From the NCBI GenBank assembly GCA_015680685.1, contig MNCI01023827.1:259808-323807 (forward strand): DNA of 64,000 nt. Direction: 5' to 3'. The notes beneath the pieces are model-generated. The model made no database searches and was not told the DNA's origin. It saw only the letters and a program-made list of their open reading frames with translations. This document shows positions 45,006 to 57,351 of this stretch, one piece after another (position 1 is the first letter of the stretch; each line of letters begins with the position of its first letter). Both the position numbers and the translations under genes were made by a program. Source of the DNA: Gnetum montanum. Taxonomy: Eukaryota > Streptophyta > Gnetopsida > Gnetales > Gnetaceae.

Positions 45006-45883
45006 TGATGAGTGGTGAATACCCCCTATGCCCAACCATATGAAACAGAAGCATTCACACATGATCTAGTCAAATTTTGTGAATGGGACTAGTTGTGGCA
45101 TCTAGATCATTATGTCTTGATCACAGTTCACTATCTTCCCACTTAGACTAGTGGTAGCTTTGTCACATATGGTTTAGTCCAAAGTGAGGCATACGATAAT
45201 TGATGTTATTGCGGCCTTATGCTACTCCTAATGATAATAGAGAAATTAATTATTTAATCTAATTAACAATGGAAAGTAAATTCTAAACTAGCCTACATGG
45301 ATGAGTATCCATTCCTAACCTTCCATACACACCTTGGACCTCATGCAACTACTGCTAGGATTACCAAGTGTACCGTTACTAGGCATACCAAACAATAACA
45401 CTATTGGGTTACCAAGTAATTACACTTAAGCACTCACAATTAGTTGTACTCATTTCGCTTGATGATAGAAAAAATAAGGAGTAATAAATGATAAACATTA
45501 ACTAAGGAAAATAGTAGGCATTTAAGTAATTAACAATAATAAAGCTAAGTGGATGCTGCAATAATGGAAGTAATCTCAATCATTATTGTTGAACATGTAA
45601 CGTTTCCAAGTACATCACATTCAAATAAGGATGCTGTACAATCACTTAACATCACACTATGGGCATGCACTAGAAACAAACTATAACACCTATCTATTCC
45701 CTTCTCTATGTCTAAATCTATATCCAAACCATGCACCCAAGTGTTGTATTTATAGACTAGCATAGATAAGGTGATATCGAATCCTTGACATTGGAGGTTG
45801 TGCCCTAATATCATATACCCGATAACATAGCTCTGATATCGAATATATTCAATATTAAAGCCCTACCAAAACATGAATCATCA
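45006..45883 (-). repeat. 5' LTR of element C
   Basis: 878 bp, TGATGA to TCATCA on the + strand. TATA (minus) at 45747-45754, GATATC or decayed forms at 45773-45860. Confidence 0.92.
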
Positions 45884-45888
45884 ATCTT
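45884..45888. repeat. Target site duplication ATCTT, right copy (element C)
   Basis: Exact repeat of 36623-36627. Confidence 0.9.
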
Positions 45889-47527
45889 ATTTTTTGTATG
45901 CATGTTTGGGCTTATGAGTAGCAATTCCTTGTGTCATGTGCACTTGGCATTTCATGTTTTTGGAATCATTTTTGTTTTCTAAAAGAAATGCTCCCCATCA
46001 TTCTATCCAAGGCTATTGATCTCCGATGTGGGCTACAAGGGGCTAGTTCTTAGAGGTGATTGGTGGAGTTAGCCCCCACCATTTTATCCAATCCCAGTGT
46101 TCTTCTTGTATGGGCTATAAGATGTTGTAGGGTTGGAGGGACTTGGTGTGTGACAACTAGATGGCCAAAGGAACCATTGAGTATTCATTTAAAAATAAAA
46201 AGAAATTAATGCATATTGATGATATTTGATGTCTTGTGAAGTGCACATGTACTATTTTGTTGAGCATTTTTGGGTTAGCTTTTGAAGGGTTTTTAAGAGA
46301 GTTGTCATGTCCTAATCCATTATTAAATGGTCCTTTGTTTAAGCCTACATTTCTCTCATTGTGAAAACATGAGAGGCATGAAAATCTAATAAATAAGATT
46401 TTAGCAGTTTGAAACCATGTTAATCCATCATGGTGATCAAACTTTATAAATATATCTACACACACACACATATATATATATACATACATATAAATTTTTC
46501 TCTTTTCTCTTAGTATTATATTCATAGAAGTTCCTTATTTCATTTGTCTAGATTAAAAGATGGAATCCGCAATTAGCATAAACATTGCATTTTTATTTGG
46601 GTGTCAAGTTTGTGTCTTTTTTCTATACATAATCACCTATAAAGATTGCTTTATGCTATTTGTTTCTAAATCCTAAATTTCTATCCTTTATTATATATTA
46701 GAAACATTATTACCATTTGTTTCTTTTCTTAGATTTTCCATTCTCTATTTTAGCTTAGAAATATAAGGAACTGTTATTTTAAATATTTTTTAATGATTGC
46801 TAATTTATACTTTTTGTACAACATGTTCTCTGTTTTATTTAGAAAAAACTTAGAGAGTATTCTTTTTATTGTAAATGTCATAATTTATGTGCGCTCATTT
46901 CCAATAATATCATTAAAGGTTGTACCCTATTTCAAGCATGCATAGAACTTAGTATCACTTTCAAGTTATGAAGATTTTTTCAAAATTGTAAGATCTTGCT
47001 AGGGACTAATACATGTGAAATAAAAGTAATGTTTGCCCAAGAATTTTGTGCCTAAACTCTACATGTTTCAGCCATCACACTTAAAGAAATTGCAAAGACT
47101 AAAGTTGCCTTAGGCTAAAAGAGAACATTGTCATTGATAACTAGAATTGCAAAATTTTCCATAGATCCTCATTTTCTCCCAAAATCAAATTTGGTTGCCA
47201 GAAAAAAAAAAAAAAATAATCCCTACTTTTAGATTTTGTTTGTCATGTTTGGAATGTCTAATGTTGAAGAAGAAAAGAAAAGGTTACAATGAGGATCATG
47301 AATTGGGTGCCAAAGCAAAAGAACCTTTGAAGCTAATGGAGGATCTTAATGCAAAACTCTAAGTAATTGAACATGAATATGTAAGTTGCTAATTGAGTCC
47401 AAATCCTTATTTTATGTGAAAGATGAACCAAACTAATGTTTCCCAAGTTAACACAGATTTCAAATTACTTTATCAAGTGATAATTAGATTTTCCTTTCAT
47501 GCAATGAAAATACTACTTATTTATTTT
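45889..47527. other. Region between elements C and D
   Basis: No gene recognised. It holds an AC/AT microsatellite (46456-46491) and a 14-bp A-tract (near 47203). The ORF at 46157-46525 (minus) is a by-product of that microsatellite. The first 270 bp may be the far part of the sequence interrupted by element C. Confidence 0.45.
46456..46491. repeat. AC/AT microsatellite
   Basis: Alternating ac then at dinucleotides followed by tacatacata. Confidence 0.9.
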
Positions 47528-47532
47528 TACTT
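47528..47532. repeat. Target site duplication TACTT, left copy (element D)
   Basis: TACTT directly before TGCTGAAG, the likely LTR start, and again at 53091-53095 after the last TCATCA. Confidence 0.75.
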
Positions 47533-48380
47533 TGCTGAAGCATCAAAGTGTCGCATTGATGGGGTTGCATCGACGTAGCATTTGCTATGTTTATGAGGCC
47601 CCATCGATGCATCTCCACAATAAAGTCTATTAATAGTCATTCATCCTCCGTGTTTATGAATGTCTTTTCATAATTGTAGTAGAGCTCTTGTAGTGTTGTT
47701 AAATGAAAGTTAGACTATTTTTCTGAGTGCTCGCAGTAGGAGTCAGAAAGTGTACGGATCTTTATTTAAGCATTGATTTACTTGAACACATCAGTGTGAA
47801 TGGCAATAAAGATGAGCCTTTTGATCAAACCTTGCAGCACTTGGAATAGATTGATGATTTATTTCTTCATTTACTATTTTCATTAATTATGTGATTAATT
47901 AAGATAAGTAAGACGTTAATTAATTAACTAATTAAGTTAAATAGATTAAACAAATAAGTACGATCGCTTCAAGCATAACATATAGCACTTGGTAATCCAA
48001 ACAGTGCTTAATGCTTGGTAACCTAGCAGTGTTGTATGCCTTCAGGATGTGTACAGAAAGTGGGATTGGATGCTTATGTTAGGATAATTAGTTATTAATT
48101 AGCAATCAGATTAGTTAAATTGGTTAATAAATTGAGTTTCAACTTGTTATTAATTGGAGGTGAATAAAATATAAAATAATAAAAATTATGTGCCCCAATT
48201 ACACTTAACCATACAATTAAGCCTCACAAGTGTAGTTGGGAAGACAACGACCATCACGACTAGATTTCACTTTCTAGAACCAGTGTACTTAGGAACTTAA
48301 GGTCTACAAAATTTGAACAGATTGTGTGTGAATGCTTGTAATTTGTATGGTTGGGCGTAGAGTATACTCATCACTCATCA
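47533..48380 (+). repeat. LTR1 of element D
   Basis: About 848 bp ending TCATCA. Matches LTR2 and the third LTR in order (U3 gcatttgctatgtttatgagg, the R leader 'aattgtagtagagctcttg', the 'aataaagatgagcctttt' part and the U5). Confidence 0.85.
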
Positions 48381-48449
48381 TTGGCATCAGTGTCAAGGCT
48401 TGAACCCGGGTCACTCACGTGATACGTAGGAATACTCACCACTTCCCAT
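48381..48449 (+). other. Leader with primer site between LTR1 and LTR2
   Basis: Begins ttggcatcagtgtcaagg, a decayed tRNA-Asp-type primer site, and continues with 'cgggtcactcacgtgata', which recurs after LTR2 (49261-49330, with 'tgggtcgcctacatgata'). Confidence 0.7.
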
Positions 48450-49260
48450 TGATGTGGCCCTATTGATAAGGCTATGTCGACATAGCATTTACTATGTTTA
48501 TAAGGCCCCATCGATGCAGCTCTATAATAAAGTCTATAAATACATGCTCATCCGCTATGTTTATTTATGTATTATCATAATTGTAGTAGAGATCTTGTAG
48601 TCTTGTTAATTTAAAGTTAAAATATTTTTTCTGAGTGCCCGTAGTAAGTCAGAAAGTGTATAGATCTTTATTTGAGCATTGATGTACGTGAGCACACTAG
48701 TGTGAATAGCAATAAAGATGAGCCTTTTGATCAAACCTTGCAGCACCTAGAATAGATTACTAATTTATTTTTTCATTTATCATTCTTGTTAATTGTGTGA
48801 TTAATTAGGATAAGTAAGACTTTAATTAATTAACTAATTAAGTTAAATAGATTAAACACATTAGTACGATTGCCTCGAGCATAACATACAACACTTGGTA
48901 ACTCAGTAGTGTCGTATGCATTTAGGATGTGTACGGAAAGTGGGATCAGATGCTTATGTTACGATAGTTAATTATTAATTAGTAGTTAGATTAGTTAAAT
49001 TGGTTAATAAATTGAGTTTCAACTTGTTATCAATCATAGGTGAATAAAATATAAAATAATAAAAATTATGTATCCCAATTACACTGAACCATACAACTAA
49101 GCTTCATAAGTATAGTTGGAAAGACAATGATCATCACGATTAGATTTCACTTCCTAGAACTAGCATACTAAGGAACTTAAGGTCTACGTAATTTAACTAG
49201 ATTGCATGTGAACATTTGTAATTTGTATGGTTGAACATATGGTATAATCATTGTCCATCA
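48450..49260 (+). repeat. LTR2 of element D, immediately downstream of LTR1
   Basis: 811 bp, matching LTR1 but lacking its first 20 or so bases. TATAAATA at 48535-48542. Ends CCATCA and is followed by a second leader copy. Confidence 0.82.
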
Positions 49261-50990
49261 TTTGTGTCATTTTTGGGGATCAAACCTGGGTCGCCTACAT
49301 GATAGGTGGAAATACTTACCACTATACTACAATGAAGGGATTGAGATGATCATAGGGACCATCAGAAAATTCAAGATTTGGGATGCAAGCATTCAAGAGA
49401 GGCTCACCACCACAAATGAAAGGGTAGAAGAGGGCATCGTAAGCACCAAGGTAATGGCTATGATGAGCCTTTACTTGTCACCTGAAGCATGCTAAACATC
49501 GTAGAGGCAATGAGAATTCCAACAAGGTAAAAGCTTTTCATGATGCCTATGCCCTACAAAACATAGAAAAAAATTGGAAAAAGCTTAAGTTATCTCCCAG
49601 GAAATTTATCAAAGCAGTAGAAAGTTGGTACAATGCTTGAACTATTTAATGACATGTATCAAATGTACTCCTAAGTGTCCAATTTGAGAAGGAAAATCTA
49701 GGGTTGAAAGCAAGGAACACATGAGTCCTTGGATGTCTCCATGGATAGATATTATTCCTTATTACATCGATGCCTTGGCCATGGTTACTTTTAGAAAGAA
49801 CAACTTCACCACATCATAGATGGGCTTCACTTTGAGACAAGGAGAACTCTTGGGATTTACGCCCAAGGAAGACTATCAGAGTTAAGAGCCCATTAGATTC
49901 AAAGGCTAATTGAGTAGGCTGTAATAGAAGAAGGAGATTTGAGGATATGGGAAAGTGTTGAGGAATATAATAGTGATCATTCCATTAGAAAAAGGGAGGT
50001 TTGATTTTGTGATAGTGAGGAGGAATCACCACTTGCTGAGATGATGAACTGGAAAACCTTGTTGATTCAAAAATTTACCTTTGAAATTCTAGCTATGGTA
50101 GATTAGCTATGGCAGTCTATGAATAACATATTTCAAGTTGTTCTAAAAATTGCTAGAGTCTAAAGAACAAAGTAGTGATAATGATAGCAGGAGGCGAAGG
50201 GAGGTTGAATGTTTCAATTAAAGGAGTAAGGGAAAGATTGTTGTCATAGAGGAAATTGCATAAACTAAATCAAATGATGATGTTGGGTGTGACATCTACC
50301 AATATGAACATCCTAAGAGATGTTGCCCCATCGTGTCACACTTACAAAAGTCTAGGATGTATGCTTTGTATCCATGACTAGCAAAAAGATAAACATCTAG
50401 AAGATTGCCTTATTCTCAAGGCAATCCTAGGTAATTCCATTAGCAACAACAATATTATTTGAGTGGAAGTCCACCACAACTATACGAGTAATATCAATAG
50501 TGGCAGCAACCACCGTCATGGGCATTGCCATCGCCAAGGCAAAAGTACCCTTACAGACAACTAGATCCATATGGGTATTACATTCAGTAACCCTTATCTC
50601 CACGTGGCTCTTCCAGTCATGTTTCTCCTTTTCAACATCACTACTATCCTTCCAAATACTATAGAACTCATTCTCCACATTCTAAGAGGGATACCACATT
50701 CCATCCTTATCCTCATCTTATTCTTACACTAGTTCCTCCACCCTCAATGTAGCTATCACCTGCTCCATCCACGTAAGGTGAACTTCCAGCCTAGCTGTAG
50801 CAATACAATGCTACCAGGGCCATCAATATAAAATCAACTAATCAATTGAGTGGTTTGGAACCTCGTGCCTGAAAAAGATCATTTTTTCAACTCAATAGCC
50901 CTACTAAGCCCTCGGAGACTTAGGTAGTTGGTCATCTTACACAAACCTCATCCTTTGCAAACCATTCCATCAGGAATCCTTAAAACCAAA
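49261..50990 (+). pseudogene. gag: gag remnant of element D
   Basis: The N-terminal third found in A and F is missing; the leader runs straight into mid-gag (about 49340). Recognisable capsid segments include 'FHDAYALQNIEKNWKKLKL' around 49538-49594 and the stretch around 49725-49800 matching the LD-x-x-x-x-YY-x-LL capsid piece. A gap of about 120 bp relative to F occurs near 49530. Numerous stops. Confidence 0.7.
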
Positions 50991-51620
50991 TACTATCCAA
51001 AATCCATACTGTTATATTCACTCATGCTATATTTGATTGAATCCAATCTTGCAACCTTATAAGGAAATTAGCTAATCTTAGAAATCCTTTTATCTATTTA
51101 TAGATTACTGGGAATGAACCATGTAAATTTTTTCTTAATTCATGTTTTAGTGTTAACTTGATTTCTCATGATATTTAGACTACCTAGAACTTGACACCTC
51201 TTAAGAAGAGTAATATCTAATTAGAATTCACAGACTAGTCCATTATTGTTCCATTGGGATTGGTAAAAGATATTGTGCCCACTATCTGTGGATGGTCTTA
51301 TCCTATCGATTTTCTAGTATTCAAGGTTGAGAACTGTAAGGGGAACTTACCAATCATTATGGAAAGGGCATGACTAAGCACTGTTGATGCAAGAATGGGC
51401 ATCAGAGATCTTTTCTTGGAAATTTCCAAGGAGAATGAATTTGGAAAAATTGGGAAGAAATGAGTTCCATGCATCGCATACAACAATATTGGGTGCAACT
51501 GTGTGCAGAAACTCTGGTTTGTCAAGAGCACATCCATCAAAGCATGTAGATAGTGTGTAGATGAATTTGAAGTTTAGAGGTACCTATACATAATAGCCAC
51601 AAAATAAGAGGGCACCCAGT
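50991..51620 (+). pseudogene. Protease remnant of element D
   Basis: Collinear with A 4712-5240. The active-site LDSG is replaced by LNSC (about 51133-51144). Continues through 'LVKDIVPTICGWSY' and 'PIIMERA', then directly into the linker that in A is displaced by the nested insertion, which shows the uninterrupted ancestral order. Confidence 0.7.
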
Positions 51621-51759
51621 GGCTAACAACTAATCTTGGAAGCAGCAGACTTTGCATGGAACCTTTTGAGAGCTTAACATGTGCCTATGTTGAAGGAATG
51701 GATAAAATAGAGCAAGTCCATCACCAACTCTATGATAATGTAAATGATGATACTAATTG

Positions 51760-52355
51760 GGGAGAGTTGGAGATCCCTGAGGATTTCAAACAAGAGCCCC
51801 TAGAGTTGAAAACTCTACCTATTGGCTTGGAGTAAGCATTCTTAAAAAATGGCAAGTTGGTCATACTTAATGCCAAACTTGCTCTTTAGCAAAAAGCAAA
51901 ACTATTGAAAGTGGTCAATAGATGACCAACAACCTTTGCTTGGTCATATCCTAAACTCACTGGAATTGATCCATGGATATGCCAACACCACATTTATACT
52001 AATTCATCTATGAAGCCAAGGAGGAAACCACAATGGTGATTGAATCCAAAATTGAAGCAAATTATCAAAGAGGAGATTGAGTAACTCCTTAAGGCAGGGT
52101 TCATGTACCCCATTGTGGATAGCGAGTGGGTTAGCTCACTCATGATAGTACCAAAGATAGATGGTAAATGGTGGGTTTGTATCAACTTCAGGCTGTTAAA
52201 CATGGCAACATTCAAAGATCATTTTTTGTTGTCATTTGTTGATTAAGTGTTGGACACCATATTTGAACATCACTATTACATTTTTTTGAATGGTTATAGT
52301 GGCTATAACCAATTCCAGATTGTACCAAATGACTAAGCCAAAATAACATTCACAA
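51760..52355 (+). pseudogene. N-terminal half of RT of element D
   Basis: From 'GELEIPEDFKQEPLELKTLP' (51763-51822) to the FLNGYSGYNQ motif (about 52286-52315; first catalytic Asp is Asn) and 'KITFTS' at 52339-52356, where the element is cut. MPFGLCNAPA and the DD motif are absent. Confidence 0.78.
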
Positions 52356-53090
52356 GTTTATAAATACACTCATCCAACGTGTTTATGAATGTCTTGTCAT
52401 AATTGTAGTAGAGCTCTTATAGTCTTGTCAATTGAAAGTTAGAATATTTTTCTAAGTGCCCATAGTAAGACTTAGAAAGTGTACAGATCTTGATTCAAGC
52501 ACTGATGTACCTAAGCACATCAATGTGAACAATAATAAAGAGCCTTTTGATCAAACCATGCAGCACTTGGAATAGATTAATGATTTATTTCTGCATTTAC
52601 TATTTTTGTTAATTATGCAATTAATTAAGATAAGTAAGACTTTAATTAATTAATGAACTAAGTTAAATAGATTAAACACATAACTATGACTTCTTTGAGC
52701 ATAACGTGCAGCGCTTAGTATTCCCAACAGTGCTTAACACTTAGTATACATTCAAGATGTGTACGAAAAGTGGAACTAGATGCTTATGTTAGGATAGTTA
52801 GTTATTAATTAGCAATTAGATTAGTTAAATTGGTTAGCAAATTGAGTTTCAACTTGTTTTCAATCATAGGAAAATAAAATATAAAATAATAAAAATCATG
52901 TATCCCAATTACACTTAACCATACAACTAAGCTTCAGAAGTGTAGTTGGGAAACCAACAATAATCATGATTAGATTTCACTTCCTTGAACCAGTGTATTT
53001 AGGGACTTAAAGTCTAGGAAATTTGACTGGATTATGCGTGAATGCTTGTAATTCGTATCATTGGGCGTAGGGTATACTCGCCGCTCATCA
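52356..53090 (+). repeat. 3' LTR fragment of element D
   Basis: Begins at a TATA-like tttataaatac matching LTR2 at 48533 and runs to TCATCA. U3 upstream of the TATA box is missing. Confidence 0.82.
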
Positions 53091-53095
53091 TACTT
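53091..53095. repeat. Target site duplication TACTT, right copy (element D)
   Basis: Matches 47528-47532. Confidence 0.75.
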
Positions 53096-54452
53096 CAATA
53101 TGCTAATCCCATTTATTCATTAGTAATTATATCCTTTTATTTGTGCAAAGAAAACATAAAATATATGTGTATTCATGTATATTTATTTTCTTTATTTAAA
53201 ATAAAACCACATCAATTATGATTAGAAGTGATTTAGGCCCTAGGATAAGCAATTCATCTAAATTCATTGTTAGTAATTAGGTAGATGATGCATTTGATTG
53301 ATGTTCGTTGTGTGAAGCATGTAGTATTTTTAGGGACCATTAACTAATCATTTTAGTAATAATATATTCATCCCCATACCTTGAATGGATTGGTTGAATT
53401 AATTATTTATTTTGCATACCCCCTAACTTGGATGTAGAGATAAGCACTATTATCCAACCCTACCCATACATATGCTAATTCTAACTTAATATCCTGAGCC
53501 GTTAGACCCTGGGGGGTTGAGTTGCATAACACCTAAAGGTTTTCAATGATGCAAGTATAATTCATAAGTGTGTATCCATATAATGTATGATCCCCAATCA
53601 CCTATCTTGGGGTTATATTGAGGGGTAGCTTTAAAATAATGGTTTAGCCAAGCCTTGTTTGTGTAGGTAGAACCTGAAGATAATTCAACTCACAACTGGA
53701 TGGTGATTAGATTCTTCGAATTGGATGGCTCTCAATGTGGGCATGTAATGCCACATTGCATGGGCAAAATTGTTGAAACCTATACATTTTTGACTCCTAA
53801 CTATTGTTTGAAGCCTATTAGAGATTAAATGATTTTGTATGGTGAAAAGGTAGTGGATGACTAGGAAAACATTCAACCACATTCGTTAGTGTTTTTTGTA
53901 AACCAAAATTTAAAACTAGTTAGTCACATAATCATGCTAACCATGACATTGACAAGGTATCAAAAAAAGCTACCATTTTATGGATTTAAGTGATATACAA
54001 TTGAATACTCTTTCATTTAGGTGATGAGCTAAGTGTTTGAGAATAACAAAGAGTTATTACCCAAAAAACATAGGTTGTATTCATTGTCTGATATCATAGT
54101 AAGAATAAGAAAATGATGCTTCAATACTTAGGATTACAACAGTGGTAAAGTCCCTTATCAACAACCTAAGTTAAGAAAGAAAGGAGGTGCGTAGGCTTTA
54201 TAGTCAACCCATCATTACGTGTATCACATCCTTACAAGTTACTAGTGTAACTATACCCAAAAAAAATCACTACTCTTTAGAGGGTGGCTACTAGGAATAC
54301 TATAATATGCCATAAACATCTTAAATAAAACTTTTGAAGTTCACTTAGAACTTCTACCAAAATGCTTAAAGAAGAGACAAGTAGTTGTGTAAGTAGTAAA
54401 AATATAATAGCTTATTTTTAAAAATGTGTAACTTTTTCTTCTTGCTTGTTAA
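53096..54452. other. Region between elements D and F
   Basis: AT-rich, no gene or repeat partner recognised. The minus ORF 53685-53882 has no family signal. Confidence 0.45.
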
Positions 54453-55314
54453 TGAAGTGTATTTTATTTAGATTTGATATTGGATATATAATATTGGAGC
54501 CTTGATATTGGATACCTAATATCGAGGACTGAGATATTAGATATCATGAGATGTGTGCTGGCCTATAAATATAGTGCTTGGGCACATGGTTTGGGCATAG
54601 TTTTGTCATAGCATAGTAGAGCTCTTGCGGTTTCTTTTCTTTAGAGTTAAAATATTTTCCAAAGTGCCATAGTAGGAGTCATTAAGTGTACAAATATTTA
54701 TTTGAGCACTATTGTACCTAAGCACAATAGTGTGTGCAGCAGTAAAGATGAGCTTTTTGATAAACGATATAGCACCTTAGCTAGATTAAATATTTTATTT
54801 ATACATTTAATGTTTTATGCAATTTTATTTAATGCTTCCAAGTAATTAAGGTAAGCTATGTTAGGTAAGTTAAATAGTAATAAATTAAGCACATAAGTAT
54901 GATGTCTTCGAGCATGTGCATGATGCTTGATAATCCTAGCAACGTTTAATGTTTGGTAATCCAATAGTGTTATATGTGTTTAGGAAGTGTATGGAAAGTG
55001 GGACCAGATATTTATGTTAGGATTAGTTAGAGATTAATGAGTTAGATTAAACTAGCTATTAAATTATTTCATTTCTTTATGTTAAGCACCAAGAACATAA
55101 AACACAAATGTTGATAAAAATCATATGCTTTAGTTGCACTTAACCATACCCTTGCATTTCACAAGTGTAATTGGGAAGACAATGATTGTAACGATTAGAC
55201 TTCACTTTCTAGAACCAATGTACTTGAAGACTTAAGGTTTATGAAATTCAACCAGATCATGTATGGATGCTTATGATTTGTATGGTTGAGCGTAGGGGTA
55301 TTTGTTACCCATCA
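54453..55314 (+). repeat. 5' LTR of element F
   Basis: About 860 bp; the right end (CCATCA, then primer site) is clear, the left end is approximate. U3 has a run of GATATT/GATATC-like motifs (54473-54536), TATAAATA at 54564-54571 and the leader 'agtagagctcttgcggtttc'. Closest to the LTR of element C. Confidence 0.75.
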
Positions 55315-55315
55315 T

Positions 55316-55333
55316 TGGTGTTGATGCCAGGGA
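55316..55333 (+). promoter_or_regulatory. Primer binding site of element F
   Basis: TGGTGTTGATGCCAGGGA one base after the LTR; same type as in elements A and B. Confidence 0.75.
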
Positions 55334-55478
55334 TCTTTTGTTTGATATGTGCACTATCTAGGAACTTAGTGAAAACCATTTAACATCATTGGAATGAATC
55401 TTAAGGTCACATCATATGCCAAAATAACAAAAATAATTATAGGAAATCACATTGAGTTTTATTTTTTCTAATCCTAGA

Positions 55479-57345
55479 ATGTCTTCTTCTTCTCACATGA
55501 GTGATTTTCCATCTAAGTTTGAGTGAACATCCAATTGGCGAAGAATTAAATGAATAAATCAAAAAGTGCCCTACTAGTACAGGGTGATATATGCTCACCC
55601 TAATGATTATGTACCTGATTTTACCTTTTTCCTACATGAAGATGAATAGATGCAGTGGCAAGACCTAGAGGACAACTTTGTGTTGCTACTTAATCGATCT
55701 ATTCTTGGGTGCTGCAATGCACTATTATGAGGTTGGGTTTACAAGGACTTCATTCTGAATATGTTGTGTAGGATAGTGACACCAGGGAGTACCATCCCAC
55801 AAATGTGCAACATAAAAGAAATTAGTAGTAAGAGCAGCATTATGAAAGTGCAAAGGGAAAATGGTCTAATGGCTTCCCATTCTTGCTGTACAAAAGTGAT
55901 GGTGAGGGCTTCTTCTCTAAGGGCCCTCCATTCAATGAAACTTCTCTCTTTAACTCTAGCTAAGAAGGCCAAAACCAAAACCTATAGTCTACTATCCATA
56001 ATCTTGGCTCTAGAAAAAATGGATCCTATGATCAAAAGGGATCTAGAGAGGAGGGTCATGGTAGGGATGAGGATAAGCATTGTGATCATGATCATGATGG
56101 TGATCATGGTTGTGACCACTGAAGAGGGGGTAGTAGGCATCGTAGTGGTGTTAGTCCTCCTTCCTCTTCACCTTCATCATCATCATCTTCCTCTTGTAGC
56201 TCCAAATGTAATAGAAAAGGGCATGATTATGATGGAGGTGACCGATGACATTTAAATGCTTGTAAGGCTCATTGGGCAAGTCAAGATTAGGGTTGTATAA
56301 AGTCAAGGAAGGCCTATCGTAATGAAAGAAGGGGTAGTAGAGGGCATCATAGGAACCATGGCCACCACATGGGCCACACTTATGATGAGCCTTTGCTCAC
56401 CACTCAAAGCATGCTAAACCTAGTAGAGGTGGTGAAAATTCCTACAAGGCACATAAAGGATAGCTGGATCAAGAGGCTAGACATGAACAATATTCCTATG
56501 TTCTAAGGAGGATATAACTTAGATCCATAGAACTATCTTAAGGCCTTTCATGATGCATGTGCCTTACAAAATGTGGAGAATAATTAGCAAAAGCTTAAGC
56601 TATTCCCAAGGACACTCACTAAGGAAGTAGAGAGTTAGTATTGGTCCCTAGAATTGGAATCCATCAAATGGTGGAGTACAATGATTGAACTGTTCAATGA
56701 AAAATATTAGAGATACTTTGAGTGTCCAACTTGAGGAGGCAAATCCAAGGATGAAAATAAGAAACGCATGAACCCTTGGATGTAGCCATGAATCGATTCT
56801 ATTCTCTATTGCATAGATGTCCTAGCCATGGTTAATTTTAACAAGAACAACTTTGTCATATCATAGATGGAATTTGATTAGAAAAGAAGAGAACTCTTGG
56901 AGTCTATGCCCAAGGGTGATTGTTGAAACTAAGAGCCCATCAGATTTAAAAGCTAATTAAGCATGTACCAAAGAAAGAAGGTGAGTTGAGGAAATAAGAT
57001 AGTGTAGAAGAATATAATAGAAACCATTCAATTAGAAAGAGGGAGGTTCACTTTTGTGACAATGAGAAGGAATCACCACTTAATGAGGTGGTGAATAATG
57101 TAATGCAACATAGGAAGAAATTCTGCCTTAGTTGCAACAATGTAACACAATGAGGGCCATTAACTTATAACCGGCTCCTTAGTTGAGTGGTTTAGAAACT
57201 AGATCATGAAAAAGACCTTTCTTCTAATCCAAAAGCCCAACTAAACCATCACATACACATATGAATGGCAACCCTACTTCATCTCCCTCTACATCTAATC
57301 CATTTGAGTTCCCTTCAAACCAAAGACCTCCAGACGTGGATACTG
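55479..57345 (+). pseudogene. gag: gag of element F, broken
   Basis: Start MSSSSHMSDFPSKFE at 55479, parallel to A at 2187. Parts in order: N-terminal region (55600-55990), Asp/His/Ser-rich stretch (56040-56270), capsid segment (about 56440-56950, with FHDACALQNVE near 56540) and a short degraded tail. The His/Pro-rich tail seen in A is largely missing between about 57090 and 57120. Stops and frameshifts throughout. Confidence 0.75.
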
Positions 57346-57351
57346 TTATGT

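Larger units (their letters stand above)
36628..45883 (-). mobile_element. Element C: second non-autonomous gag plus extra-ORF LTR retrotransposon
   Basis: 9.3 kb on the minus strand with a perfect ATCTT duplication. Order: 5' LTR (45006-45883), primer site, gag (about 44880 to 42395), non-coding region with conserved block and internal TATA, extra ORF (40374 to about 37680), polypurine tract, 3' LTR (36628-37487). As in B, no pol motif is present. Its sequence is clearly diverged from B in LTR and coding parts, so the shared layout is a property of the lineage and not of one recent duplication. Confidence 0.88.
47533..53090 (+). mobile_element. Element D: deleted gypsy element with tandem 5' LTRs
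   Basis: 5.6 kb. Order: LTR1 (47533-48380), 69-bp leader with primer site, LTR2 (48450-49260), leader again, gag remnant, protease remnant, N-terminal half of RT, then an abrupt junction (52356) into the TATA/R portion of a third LTR (to 53090). TACTT flanks the whole set, so the three LTRs behave as one inserted unit. Related to A and F in gag-pol, but its LTR U3 has ccatcgatgca-type motifs instead of the GATATC cluster. Confidence 0.8.

Noticed and set aside
35376-46155. A solo LTR split by element C (35.69-36.62 kb plus 45.89-46.15 kb)
   Set aside because: A TATA box and leader are suggestive, but no matching TG/CA ends with a 5-bp target duplication could be found.
46157-46525. 122-residue minus-strand ORF
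   Set aside because: Its N-terminal part is the translated AC/AT microsatellite and the rest has no recognisable domain.
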